From Rallus limicola (Eukaryota; Chordata; Aves; Gruiformes; Rallidae), in assembly GCA_022605955.1 (NCBI GenBank), contig JAKCOZ010000001.1, positions 100,038,211 through 100,102,210 of the forward strand: a stretch of 64,000 nt of DNA. The letters run 5' to 3'. Position numbers and translations under genes: made by a program. Below the pieces are notes generated by a model. That model was not told where the DNA came from and did not search any database. It was given only the letters and a program-made list of their open reading frames with translations. Of the stretch, positions 13,101 to 26,654 are shown in pieces; position 1 is the stretch's first letter, and each line of letters starts with the position of its first letter.

Positions 13101-14207
13101 CTTCAAATTGTTACTAAACATAAGAAGTATTATAAATTAAATTTATATGTTGATTTTTTTTTTACCTCCTTATACTTAGTTTCTTTTGGGTTTTAATACC
13201 ATTATAATTATGAAACTATATACATTTTTATGCATCTTCAACAGTGTAAAGAATTCTCTTGTTACTTAGAAATAGTGACGATGGGCAGTTTTGCCAGTTT
13301 CAGTTTATTCTTGGAAGTCTTTAAAACATTATCAAGAAAACCTTTTTTCATCTAAAACAAATAACAATCGTTTTCAAAAAGTGGCTCATGTCACAAGTAA
13401 GATATCTTCAAAATGCATGTATGTAAATCTGAAGACTTAATTTATTGACAGAAATAGTTTGTAAAAACATTTACATACTTAATATAATGAAGTAGCTGGA
13501 ATTCAAGCAGATGCCATTCTAAAATGTTACCTTCATTGTGACCTGTAGAAAATCTCTCACTGTGTTAAGTAGGGACACTATTTCATCTGTGGCCCTTGCC
13601 ACTATGCTCTATCATTTTAACCTTATGCAGTGCTATTAATTTGAACCAAATTATATTGATCTGTGCCTGGCATACTATGGTGAAGAAATAAAATTTCTAT
13701 TCCTTTTTTTTTAAGAGTAGAAACTTTGGATTTCCAGTTAGAATCAGTTGGGAGAAAGTCTGTTTGTCCATGAAAAAGAAAAAAAAAAAAATATATATAC
13801 ACATTGACTTTGTTATTTAGTTCCAAAGGTGTTATTTTTAGAAAAATATTTATTTATTTAATGTTTAAGGGCTTATTGAACGTACAGACAATAATTAATG
13901 AAGGATGGGGATCTTAACATAAAGGTATCTTTTTTAATTAAACATTTTAACTGTGATAAAGACGATTTGGAACTGCTAGCTACACATAAGAATTATAAAA
14001 AGCTTTCAGGTGTGAGAACACATTTTCAATTTAGTGTAACTCTGACAAGTGCTATTGCTTATGCTAATTTTTTTTTTTCATGGGAAGAATCACCTTGGGC
14101 AGTAACTTTTACAAGAGGCTTTATTTTTTCCTGACTATTTCTAAAATCCAGATAGTGAAATTGTTTGTTGTTGTTTTTACTCTTGGCACATTTTCCTAGT
14201 GGTGATT

Positions 14208-14300
14208 AAAAAAAAAAAAAAAAAAACCACACAAAAAACACAAACAAACAAATAAACCAACCCACAAACCAAAAAACACCACAAAAAACAACCTTCCAAG
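14208..14300 (+). repeat. Poly-A followed by A/C-rich low-complexity tract
   Basis: A run of about 18 A is followed by some 75 bases made almost only of A and C (ACAAACAAACAAAT-like). On the minus strand it gives the artificial Phe/Gly/Val-rich end of a long open frame. It may be the decayed tail of a retroposed sequence, but no body is recognisable. Confidence 0.75.
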
Positions 14301-17300
14301 TACATCTCTACTTAAAACCAGAGAACTGTCATTTGGAAGATATTTAGTAGGTAGATTTTTTTCTTGTATTCCCAAGGTTGGGGGCATGGGGGTAAACCAC
14401 TGCCCAAGACTGGTGTCACTGGAAACCTGTGAAAATCTCAGTTCACACCTGGCCAGTAGCCAACTGTATGACCCCAGTGAGCGTGCTTCAGCACAACACA
14501 CCATGATCTGCTCTAAGGAGACCTTTCTCAGTTTGGGGGAGCACAGTAGTGAATAAACGCCGAGGGCTCCCTGTTGGAATAGGAGAGCGGCAAATTCCTG
14601 TGAGAGGCTGTTGTCTGCAATCATCCCCTTGCTGCATTCTGATCCCATTGTAAAATAGAGACTGGATGCAAATAAGGAAATAAAATTTTCTCTTGAGGAC
14701 ACAATAGAGATAGAGTGCTGCTCTGAATAATAAAGAAAACCAAACTGAAGATACAATTGCAACTAGTTGAGTACCTGCCACCGGATTTAAAAGGCCTATA
14801 GTAAAACGTAGATGATCTCACAGAATGAAACATAAAATCAAGTCTCATTGAGGTTGTACAGGCACTCCAATTCATGTATTTCCTTATTTTGCAGCATTTT
14901 CTTAATTTTCTAAAATTTGAAAACTTAAAGATGTTCTACTAAGCATTTTAGTACATAGTTTGTCTTGCACTTGTCTCTGTTCTTACTTTCTTAATAAAGC
15001 AAGACAGGAGACTACTACAGGTATGTATGAAAGTAGAAAAATGAAAATTTCCAAATAATTTTCCTACTTTGGTTAAACATTTTAAGTACTCTTTACAAAT
15101 TTATTATCTCAGCAAGTAATTCTAGCATTCCAGACAGGTACATAAGAAGACAATATAGGATTTAGGGCACAGAGAGTGATCGACTGCGAACTCTCCAAAC
15201 ATAATGTGAAAGAGCTAATGAAAAGCCCTGAGACATTTTAAAAGCTAAATATACATTATAAATGGCAAGTTGGCTTTTATCCTCAGTGTCACAGTGCCAG
15301 TGTGATAAAGAGAAAAATTTGGATTGCACATCTTTTTCCCACTGATAGTACCTTCAGCTGGAATCTAAGTTTCCCCTTTTAGATGAGAGAGATCTTAGAT
15401 CAGCTCCAATTTTTATTCTCCTGAATTATACATTTTGAGATTACTAGATAGTTTGAATATGATCCTATTCTTTTGGACCTAAAGATCATCCCTGATGATG
15501 AGTTAAACCAATATAGGGATTCAGTGACAGCAGAGCCAGGCAGTTCTGGGCATCATCCCAAAAAACCTGTAATGAGAAAGAAAAAAGGAAAGGAATAATG
15601 TTCTTGGGTTGTCATCTCTCTTCTGATAAAGTTTAATAATGTTTTGTTTGTATTTCTCTTTAGGAAAGCTTCATAATTCTATCTTTAAAAACAATGAGAA
15701 CTAGATTATTTTACAGTATTTTGTACAATCTGTAGGAAGATGCAGAAGATTTTAAAATCTTTCTGCAGACAAGAATGAGGAAAAAGTGAAAAGAGGCATT
15801 TGCAAATTAAATGATAATTGGTAGGTATAGACTGAACAGCATTAAAATTGTAGTTTAAACTGTATTAAAATGATAAATATGTCTTCACAAATTGAATTTA
15901 ATATTCTGCTGTCATTAGTACTTATATGTTAGATAAGTAAATCTGTTCCTCTAAAATGTAGTAATTGTAAAAGGGATTTTAGGTCTTATGATTGACAGTG
16001 TAAAATGTTACTATTTTTTCAGGATTGTCACTTTTTTTTTTTTTAAAGCTACTATTTAACTGTCTGCAAGACAGAAGTCCTAAAATACTCTGTGCTGAAC
16101 TTATGCCTTAAATCTAAATTGACGGCACAGATACTTAAAAAGAATAATGATTATTCTGTGATATAGCAGTATATCTCTAAGGAATGGTATTTTTTAAATA
16201 TTTTGATTTACAACCTTTTGAGTCTAAGGCTGACTTCTTTCCTAATCAGATTTTAGTTGTTGTCTTTTTTGTTTCCAGAGTTTTGACAAGTTCTTAACAT
16301 TTACCAATTATTCATGAATCAAAATATTTGCATAATACAACCTCAAATGTGATCTTTCATTTATTACAGTAGGGTTATTAGAATATAAATTGCTATCTAG
16401 CTAAATAGGAAAGATATTGCCCAGAAAAAGACACATTTACTGCATACATTGGAAATAAAATACATCCATCTGTGTGGTTTTATGAGGTGTGCAAAACATA
16501 CTGTTACAAAGCAACAAAATAACATTCCATTTAATTTTGTGATGGAAATAACGGGTCAAGCAATGATGTAAATAAATGTGATGTACATAGGAAAAATAGA
16601 TATTTAAAAGATAAACAGATATAGCAGTTTAATTAAATAAGCAACCATATGACCAATACTGGGATTCCTGGGCCTTACCATATAGTATCTTTCCAGCATG
16701 TAAACTTCATTCACTGAATCTGATAGCTCCATTCACATGCGTATGCAAATATAAAGTTAGCTAATTAAGCCTAACAAAAAAACTGTTGTTTTGGTTTTTT
16801 TTAAAGAGGTAACAGAGACTTGTATACAATTTGTGATTTCACGAACAGTCTCCAATCTTCTAACCTTTGCCCAGTATGTGGATGATTTTTAATTGGTCTC
16901 TTTTCTTCAGGATTCTTAGGAGAAAAGCAAAAATATCTTAATTTTAGTAAGCAGTTACAACAATGTCAAGACAAATGAGGTCTGTAATGACATCACTGAA
17001 GTCTTTGCTACATATGGAGCTCATTTGAGCTTATCAGACTGTACTTCATCCATCCCATTGCTCCGGGCATATAGGGAATCTTCCCATTTTCCTTTGGTAC
17101 ATATTTATCAGGCGTCATGTATAAGTGGTGAACACTCATGGGGAAAATCCTATTCCTTTTAATGCAAATGACAGCATCCTAATAAGGCCAATGGTGTCAA
17201 ATACCAAGTGTAGAGAATCTACCATCATCATCTGTATAGAAACAGTAGCTCTATGGAAGCTGTATCCCAGAAGCTGCATTAAGTTTAGATGTTTTTCCAG

Positions 17301-20300
17301 ACCTAGATCAAGCAGCTGAGGTAGGAATATCTCTTCTTCATTTTTACATGGTCTAAAGTCCTGAGAAACCGCAGTAGTAATTCTTGCCACCATAGTGCCA
17401 TTATGTTGTATGATACTATATTTTATATGTTCAATATTTTTGTAGAAGCAACTTCTAGTGAATATGTTACTTTCATCCAAGTTTAATTACAATGCATTAA
17501 GTGTGCTGTAATACAAGAAAACTTAATCTTACTAACTGTACGTTTCCAAAAGAGTTGCATTTGAAAACCTATGCAGTGTACTAAAATCTACCTTGACAAA
17601 TATTGCAAGACCTGCAGTTTCTGTAAGTTTCTGCCTTCAAAAACAGTGTGAAGGGCAAGAGAAAATCTGGATCAGAATAATTTTATTTTAATTTGTGAAA
17701 CAACCACATTTTTTTTAATCTTGTTTCACTACCACTCTGTTCCACTGATTTCTTTCATGCATGAAGTACTTGCTGTCGTCTCTGCTTTCCCCCTTAAGAA
17801 TGTGTGCATAGTGTAAATGTAATGTCCCTCAGCATCTTTCCAAACAGTGTCAAGAAAAATATGTAACTTTGTGCGTCTATCATCTGTTGTTCAAAGTTCA
17901 TTTTATTTTATGCAACTTCTGTCTTAATCTTTGTAATAAAGAAAACTGACTGTAAAGCATTTCTATCTGTACTTTCTTTATTACACATAAGCAGTTTTTC
18001 TTGTATTATCTACATTATGTATTTTCTAACTGAAGGGAATTTATAAAAATACAGATTTTTTTTGTTTCAATGTTAAACCTCAGAGTTTTATCCAGTAGTG
18101 AATGTATATTTATTAAAAAACAACTAAAACCAACAAAAAAAACCCAAATCCAAACAAAATAATTAAAATTAGTATTCCCTGATTTTTAGTTTGGTTTATA
18201 TTAGGTGGCTGCCACGCTACTCCACTAATAGAGCAAGTATGTGAAATACATGGCCTGAGCACTTAATCCATACTGATTTAATCTGTCTGCTTGAAACAGT
18301 TGTGCCCCAAAAGTCAGGTGTATTATACTGGAAGAAGCTGTATATTGGTACATGACACTTTCACACCAGGTACAACTTTACCGACACTTGCAGTTGTGGT
18401 GCCAGTGCAACCATTTCAGGTCAACACATGCGACACAGAGATGTCGTTCTCTTGTAGCTAATGATATAAAGTAATTATACATTTAAAATGTTAATCCAGG
18501 TAATACTTCTCAAAACTGGCATGTTTGCATTTGCATGTGCTTTTAAAGAATGAAAAGAAAGTGCTGTCAAACCCAAAATGTTTTATCAATTTGGATAGAA
18601 TCCCGGCATAGTGAGACTTGTTTTCAGGCCTCCTGACTACAATACTGTGGTTACAGCTGTCATCTGGTATAGAGATGCAAAAATCTGTGAAGTCTCTGTG
18701 GTATGTGCACAGTGTGATTTTGAGTTCTCCCGAATAATGCAACTACAATAATTTAACCTTTTTATGTAATACCATTACTGAAAACACACATAAGTGTCTG
18801 TTTTCCAAACCCCTGTCTATCTTAATTAATCTACACAGGTTCTTAGAAATTCCTTCCAGAGACATTCAGTAAATCTGACGCCACTTTGAATGGAGTATCC
18901 TGGGACACAAACATTTTACCAAGGCCTTCCAAAACCTGGGGACAGAGCTGATGCCACAGACTCCTCAAAGCTGCCATCATTGTGCAGCCTCTCTCGATGC
19001 TGGACTCTCTCTGCTCTCCCCATTAGCTGTTCCTTGGCAAAAGCAAAAAGCATTGCTTTCTAGTAAATGTAAAGAATTGAGGGTTTTCCCACACTTCTGA
19101 TTCAAAAATACTGGGAAAAGTGTATTTATCAGCTGGCTGAAGTGTAAAGCAGCTTGCCCTGGAAGTGTATTTCCTCTTGTGGCTTTGTGTGGATGCTGCT
19201 GCCACAGAAGCAATAAGGACTTCTGCCCAGGTTTTCTCAGGGTCTTCCCATGGAAGTAGGCACTCTCTACTAAGGTGACTCAGTGAATACATAAAAGAAG
19301 AGGCTGTAGCCACCTGATAACTCTTTATGCACATTAAATACGCTTATTCCCTATGATATCAAGAATAATTTTTAAAACTTAGCCTAAAAAATAATAAACC
19401 ACAACTCCAAAGAATATTTTTACAACCCAGGATGCTACTTCTAGTTAATGCAGCCTTCTTTCCTTTCCCTTATTATCCTTCAGCAGACACACACAAGACA
19501 TTGTTGACACTCGGGTTGCTGTTCAGAAAATTTGTTTTACTTAGCTATTTTATTTATGTCTTGTTTAAGACACCTCCATGTGAAAAAGGGTGGAAAAAGG
19601 CAATTAGAGTAAATGAGAACTCAAGTCCTACTTACTCAGTGCCCAGAAAGAGTGTCAATAAAATACTTTTTTCTTAGAGGAAAGAAATTTCAGAAAACTT
19701 GTTGGCAAGAGGATCTCTGCCATAATAAAGAAATACTCCATCTCTCAGATAAGTATCAGTAGAGCATAACATTTCTGATAGATACCGTTTTAGACATTCT
19801 CACATCAGTAGCTCGCATCTCTTATAACTGATAATCCTGGTGACACCACAGACTCCCTTGACTGTGAATGCCCATCCCTCCTGTGCGTCATTGTCTGTGC
19901 TGTACAGGCTCTTCTTTATGGCTCCTCTTTCTGGCAGTGAAACAATTGAAACTCCGCTGTAATTGGACTCAGATTTCATTAGAGATGGTAGACAATGAAG
20001 ATATGTCATTTACGGGTAGAAGAAAGCTAGAGGAAGCCCTCTTTTTAGTTAGTTACATCAGGATCAATAAAACTGTTCCCTTATTTTTCAAAGCTGTGTG
20101 TCAACCGTATCTGTCAGAACATATTACTCAGCTGTGCAGTACAGAGCACATACCCTCCTGTGCTTGTACACTGCCCTTCAGCCGTATCTGTCCTAGCAGA
20201 AAATTATAGGAATAATCACTGGGGGAAAAAAGCATTAACATTAATGTCAATTATAGTCTTGTTAGCATCTTTTTGTATTAAGGAATGGGATAGAAAAGAA

Positions 20301-20797
20301 TATTACTTACTGTCAGGGTCTCTTTTGAATCATATATTTCCCCAGGAATGACTTGCACAGAATCTTTTTTTCTTTTTTTTTTTCTGAAAGTTGCTGCTGC
20401 AACTGTATTGATTTTTTAATTTCATTTGAAGGTAGACATGTAGCTGCTAGGCACTTACCTGACTCAAAAGCCAAGTTTTATCGTTTTAAATTGCTAAAAG
20501 CAGTTCTTGCAGCTCTGGCTGTGGCAGCCAAATTATTTGTGCTTGTTCCGGTGGGTAGGTGGGACCACTGCCTGCTTGATCCTTTTTGCCTCCCATCATT
20601 TTTATCTCAGTAAGTCACAGGAGCGTGTAGTAATGGGATGCTCTGGTACAAAGCTAAGAAATGGTTCATCTTCTACTTAATATAGTCTATTAATATGTTA
20701 GTGTAGCATCATACCATTCTCACTGAAGCGCTATGTACATGCTACCTTCACATGCTACCCAAGACAGAGTTCGTTCTGCGTACCTGCCAGTTGTGAG

Positions 20798-20846
20798 CTT
20801 TGGTGAGTGCCACACGGTCCTTGCATAGCGGTAGCGCTCACCAAAG
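20798..20846. repeat. Inverted repeat (hairpin), 10 bp perfect, 13 bp with one G-U
   Basis: The left arm CTTTGGTGAG (20798-20807) is the exact reverse complement of CTCACCAAAG (20837-20846). Three further inner pairs form with one G-U, leaving a 23-nt loop. The patch is unusually CpG-containing for this intron (GCGCTC, CACGG, AGCGG). Confidence 0.7.
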
Positions 20847-22137
20847 GAGGTGGAGCACGCAACAGCTCCATTTAAACCCCTCACATATGTTGGAAAACAG
20901 AGGAAGATGTTTTGACAGCCAGTGAGCAAAGCTATGCAAGTCCTGCAATTGAGATATATCCATTTCCAATAAAAGAAAATTAGAAGAAAGTATCAGGCAT
21001 AATTATTTTTAAAAGTGGAATCACTCTAATTTTTAAACTTGAGAAACTCGTTCCACTTAATATGTACAAATGTCGATGTACTTACATTACCAAAGAAAAA
21101 GAAAAAAAATAATAAAAAAAACCTATCAAAGCATCTGGAAACAAATGAGTAATTGCAATGACTGAAATAAAGTACCATCCTTTGGGTGTTTTCAATACTC
21201 TGCCTCCAGCAAAATACCTCATAGTATTTGTATTCATTTTTTATATCTGCTGTGGACCTATGTTAAAGAGGTGTGTTACCTGTCTGGAATTCTGTAATGT
21301 TTCTAGTAAATCCTTTTGATGTTGCTTTTGTTGGTTTTCTCATTATGTGCTGCTTGTCTAGCTGTGTGCCCTTCTTTTCTTCCCCCTCTCCATATATTTA
21401 TCTTGGCCCTGCTTATTCTAGCGAGTCTTGGCTTTCCACCCTTATAGTATTAACTAGTAGAAAATCCTTACACAGCTGTTTAACTTTTTAGTACTATATG
21501 ATGATTACTTGGATGCTCATCAATGAATAGTAATTTCCAAGATCTATGTTTTCTATCTTTTTAAATGTTTGGAATAAGTGTATAAACCTTGTACGCCTTT
21601 GATTATAAGAACTGTTCCAGATCAGATATAAAATCAAAGGTAACATTCATAGGCAGTGCAGAAGTAACAGTCATGGTTGGACAGGCTTATTAAGAGTCAG
21701 TACAACAGGGAACTTCAAGATGATGATAAACAACAGCTTTTCTTTTTTTTTTTTCCCCTTCTTTTTCCCTGCCACTACCCAGTGCAGCAGTTTGAAATTC
21801 ATCTCCTAGCTCAGAATGCTCAACTGCTTCACCCTGAGATCAGTTCCTATTTTGCCTTCAGACTGACCTCAAAGAACGTATGAATGTGTGTAATATCCCT
21901 GTGCACTCATTCTCACACATTCAGTCATAGCTGCCAGGTGCAACCCTGTGAGCTCAGGGAAGTGTTGTCTGTAATTTCTTTTTTCCTCAAAAATTTACAT
22001 GACTGTAAAAGGTTAAGGACTATGTAGAATCGTCTGTCTTCTCATCTTTCCTTTAATCAGTGCCTACTGAGGAGGAGGGGAAGAGAAGAAAGGCACAAAA
22101 AGGTACCCCTTTGCTTTTTCTTTTCAACAAAACTTCA

Positions 22138-22206
22138 AATCACTGAATGGTAGAGTTTGGGAGGGACTTCTGGAGGTCACCTTCTCCAGCCCCCCTGCTC
22201 AAGCCA
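22138..22206 (-). mobile_element. Short CR1 LINE 3'-end fragment, antisense
   Basis: The plus strand reads AAATCACTGAATGGTAGAGT, then GGGAGGGACTTCTGGAGGTC and CCAGCCCCCCTGCTCAAG. This is the reverse complement of the final 70 bases of an avian CR1 3' end. Only the extreme 3' end is present. Confidence 0.8.
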
Positions 22207-25200
22207 AGCACTTACTATAACACCTGCAATTATTATTTAGTTGTACCAGCATCTGAATATGTACAATGTGATTCTGTAAGACTACACAGAAATTCTGCCC
22301 AACAGAAGGACATGTCAGTCTGAATTGTCAGTCATTCATGAACTGTCAGTCTGAATATATTAACGTTGCATATTAAGTTCCTGTCCCTTGGTGGAGAAGC
22401 AATGGCTGTGGGTTTCCATGTACAAAGTGTCCCTGTACACGGCGTGTATTCATAGATGCTGAGTCTCTCTTTAGAGACTCCTTCTTTCCTTTAGAGTATC
22501 TGATACAGATTTCTTAAAGGAATTCACTCTGAATTTACATTTGAGGGCCCAGATACTATATCTCTTAGTTTATAGTTAGTTCTCTTCACTGAGAAATTGT
22601 GTTTTACTTGTCATAACTCCTCATTGCTCTTTCCCATTATAAAAATAATGATTTGTACAAAAATGTTAAATTATTCTATTAGAAGTTAGAAAAAACACTT
22701 AATGAATAAGTAGGAACTTAAAAATTACCAGTACATTCCATGACATTTATAGAAACTTGCTAATTCTTTTTTTTTTTTTCTTGCATTTCTGAAAGTTTTG
22801 TAATCTTATTTCCATAAGTATTTGTTGATAAGCACTTACTTGAACAAGTGGATGAAGTGACTTTGTTTAAAGTCAGCAGTTTCCTTCATTATCCTGGCAA
22901 GGTGTATTATATAATTTGTGCCACATCCTATATAACAAAAAACATACTATTTTAAATTTAGCATATTTTTGACAAATTATAATTAAAACTCATTCAGAAC
23001 AATGGAACTTATGTGCTTTTTTTTTTTCATGCAGTGTTTAAAAGGCTCCACTGTGATTAAATTACTAAGACAGGTACACAATAAAGCTTTTCATAAAATT
23101 GTTAAGAACTGATTCTCTCACAGTAATATTGATTTTTTTATTATTTCAGTTGTGTTTTCAATTAGAAAAAGAAGTTATATAATGTATAAATACTTCATTG
23201 TTGTAGAGCACAAAGTGGAACTAGTATTTTGAGTCCATTTGGTACATACTGGAGCACTGTAAAAAAATTTAAAAGTCATTGCTTCTTACAATGTATTTTT
23301 ATATTGCTTAATAATTTTGACAGTAAAGCTAATCCAAATTTAATTTAGGGCAAAACTTTTTGATAATAAAGGTAGTTTTCAAATTTGGTTGAAAGGTTTT
23401 ATGTAGAATGCCATTAATACTTAATCTAGTCACACAATTAGTACTCCTGTTGATGTCATAAGATATTAAGACAAAGTTTCATATTGTTTTGATATCCTAG
23501 ATGTCAGAATATATAGCATATTGTTTTTGCAAGTACTCAGAACAGGTCTACGCCGCTTCAGTAGTTTTACAGCTGACTTTGAGAAGCAGATAAACCATTA
23601 AAGTCACAGTAATTTAAGAAATAATTAAGCTGAAGTTTAACTTTTAAAAATGTATTTTATATATTTTTAATGCTAAAAATAAATTATCACATCAATGCTT
23701 CCAATTTCTGCCTGTCTTCAGAAGAAAGTACATAAAGAGGGTAAAACAGGCAAGAATGCTGATGATAGCCACACTCCTCACCCCATCACAGGATATGGCC
23801 ATGTGGACACTCTTTGGCGTGTGGGAGATAAAGGAGAGAAACATTGGAAAAGTATATAGTCCATCACAAGAAATCAGACGTTGAATTGTTGTGAAACAGA
23901 AACCTATATGAACAAGCAGGACTTGAGACAAGTAAAGCAGTAGCAAGGATGGGAAATGCTGAATTATTAGGAAATTATCAATTATAGAGAGAAAAATACG
24001 TCAAATTCTTCTGATGTCTCACCAACACCAAGAAGATTAGAGATTAGAAATTAAAAACAAAGTCTTCCCCACAACTGTGGCAAACAAATACGAGTATCAT
24101 TGTACAAAGGAGCAATATTTTTCATATAAACATTTCCTTCACTTGGCAATTAAACTATTGCGTAGGCTTTTCTGGCACTGACTCATTTGGAGTGGGAAGT
24201 TTGCCACAATGCAATGTTCCAGTGACACTGGAAATGCTGTTAAAATCAGTACAAACATGGTAGGCACTGCATTAAAAAAAGGGGGGGTGGGGAGGCCAAA
24301 AATACCAACAGCGAGAAAATAATCCCAAATCCATATAAAAATTGTGGACTAAAAGCCAGCAGTTTTTCTCCTCCACATTTCTGTTTGGTGGTTAAGAAGG
24401 TATAGGGAGGATAACTTCGCTGTAGGTCTCTAGAACTGGACTGTATACAATTTAGTGATATTGTATCTGTTGAAATAGACATGCTTTTCAATAAACTGGA
24501 ATTAACCATCTATTTATATCTTCTTGACAATTCAGATTGATAAATAGAAATGAATTAACTTTAGAAAGGTGGTCATTAAATAGATGTATGGAAAAAATAA
24601 GTTTTGCAAATTATACATGGAATATTTAACTAGAAATGCTTATCTTAAAAAAAAAAAAGATCATTCATGCGAAATGCTAACTTCCAACATTGCTGATGAG
24701 GCAAAGCATAAATTATACATTACTTCATTGTTGAGTCATTATTTCTGTTATTTGTATAGTGGTTTTTAAGTCTTTCTGAAGAAAGGAAATTAACTTTGAA
24801 GTACTGTCTATCTGCTTATCTGCCTATCCATCCATGTGGATGAATACATTGAATTCTGACTTAGTATGTAATAATAATAACTGAAAACAGTCCTATAAAA
24901 CAACAACCCATAAAATAGACAATGAAATTGATTGCATAAGAAGTAAATTGTTCCCTTTGTTTTGAAAAACAGTTTTTATGTTTTCATTTAAGAGTTCAGT
25001 CACATAGACTAACAAAGCATACAGTTCTGTTAGCATGTATTGATTCAGAAGTTCTCAAGAAAATTATTTTCAAATTATGCTTCTAAAAATTAATACATTT
25101 TCTTAAAAATCAGTTAAGCATAAATATGAAAGTTTAAATTGTATTCTTCAAAAACAGTACACAACATATCATGGAGTTGAATGAGAAAAAAGGTGAGGAT

Positions 25201-26449
25201 ACTACTACTCTCATTAACACTTTTATATTATTTTATATTAAGATTGGTCTCTTACAACAGCATTCAAGTAGTCTACTGTCAGAAAAAAATTACTCTTATT
25301 TTGACCACAGGCATGTAGATACAGCTTCTAGTGGAAAGGTACCACTGCACTGCCAACTCATCCATCTCTCCAAGGCATGGTAACACTAAGTAAGCAAAGC
25401 TGATGTGCAATGTGAAGGTGATAAAAACCTAGTTCCACTCCCCTGTCGAGCTTGCTCAGGACATAGCATCACACTAGGCCATTGTCACTAGCCAGTTTCC
25501 AAGCTGGATGGGCACCTTCTTGAAGTAGCTGGATGCATAAACCGTTACTGACGTAGCACATTCCCACCCCCCACTCCAGCTTAATGATCAAATACTAGTC
25601 CTCTCCTTTCTAAGGGTCATCTGAGTTCACAAACATAATATGTGGTGTTCTCAGAATCACAGTACTCAAACATTCCGAAACACATTTGTGTGTTGTGGAA
25701 ATGTCAACTGAGTCAAAACATTTTTTCTGAGATTTGTAATGAAGTAGAATTAGCTAAGCATCACCTTGCATAATACAAATGCAGAAAGCAAGATCAAGTG
25801 TGGAATATATTTATTTTGAAGTTTATGAATGTATTTTCAAGGTACAAGACTATACATAATGAGATCCTAACCTTATAATGCTTTCATAATATGTTTTCCT
25901 CATCCTAATATATTTAAGAATAAGCTTGTGCAACTGTTTGCAGAGTAAATTGCTTGAATTAACTTCTTTGAAGAATTTTTAATTCTACTTGAATTCAAGA
26001 AATGACCTTTAGAAGAATAAATGCTGTTTTAGCAGTCGTAAAACTTTCAGTAATTCTGCTTAGCACCGCTGCTAATTAAGTATTTTTGTAATGTGGAAAA
26101 TGACAACTTATATCAACTGCTATTATACTTAGCATTTTAAATGTTTTTCTTAGGCTACACACTGAATATTAACATGTGATGTTATTCGTTATTAAATAAT
26201 TTATGTTCTGTGACTATATTGAAATTTTAGCAACGGAAGCTATTATACAGAAAGGATGTTTTTTGTGATTTTTTTTAATCAGGTTTTATACTTGCCTAAT
26301 CTTCAGGACTGTTTAATTCCATTAATTTCAGAATGGTTAATTTTTAAACATCATTTAGCTTCCTGACCTACAGCTTGAAAGCTTTAGAAAAGTACTGTTG
26401 TTTGGGATTAATTTTATTAATAAATTTAAATTTTTCCTTTTTTTTCAAG
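22207..26449 (+). other. NCAM2 intron up to the transmembrane exon
   Basis: AT-rich intron. A small direct duplication around 22315-22355 repeats GTCAGTCTGAAT. A polypyrimidine tract and acceptor end the intron at 26449. No recognised element otherwise. Confidence 0.6.
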
Positions 26450-26654
26450 ACACTCTTTTTAATGGTCTTGGACTTGGTGCTATCATTGGCCTGGGAGTGG
26501 CAGCCCTTTTGTTAATCCTGGTTGTGACTGATGTTAGCTGCTTCTTTTTACGACAATGTGGATTGCTAATGTGCATCACCAGGAGGATCTGTGGGAAAAA
26601 GAGTGGTTCAAGTGGAAAAAGCAAAGAACTGGAAGAAGGAAAGGCTGCTTACTT
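26450..26654 (+). CDS. NCAM2: NCAM2 exon: transmembrane segment and proximal cytoplasmic tail
   Basis: This 205-nt exon is bounded by a long T-rich tract with acceptor CAAG (26446-26449) and a GTGAGT donor (26655-26660). It opens by completing a split codon (G+AC, Asp) and ends in phase 2. The peptide starts [20 protein letters not shown] and carries one strongly hydrophobic membrane span of about 25 residues (codons about 26464-26545). The span ends at a cysteine-rich membrane-proximal stretch ([13 protein letters not shown]), where cysteines are plausible palmitoylation sites by analogy with NCAM1. Then come basic residues (TRRICGKK), a small serine/glycine linker (SGSSGKS) and an acidic stretch (KELEEGK). 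This topology gives a single-pass type I adhesion receptor. The sequence agrees with my memory of vertebrate NCAM2, with few substitutions. The preceding intron is 24,605 bp, the following one 4,602 bp. Confidence 0.96.

Larger units (their letters stand above)
9341..22137 (+). other. Long NCAM2 intron stretch with minor low-complexity tracts
   Basis: About 12.8 kb of AT-rich intron without a recognised coding exon. Contents I can name are: an ATGT/TATA microsatellite-like patch (10081-10107), a poly-A plus A/C-rich tract (14208-14300), a GC-richer patch with an AATAAACGCC motif (about 14330-14700, see findings), another A/C-rich tract (18112-18165), a CpG-containing hairpin (20798-20846) and several long T runs. 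Open frames such as 14196-14762 (minus) show low-complexity composition and no domain. Confidence 0.55.

Noticed and set aside
14196..14762. 188-residue open frame on the minus strand
   Set aside because: Its C-terminal third is the translation of a poly-A and A/C-rich tract (Phe/Gly/Val runs). The rest has no domain, and there is no splice or promoter support.
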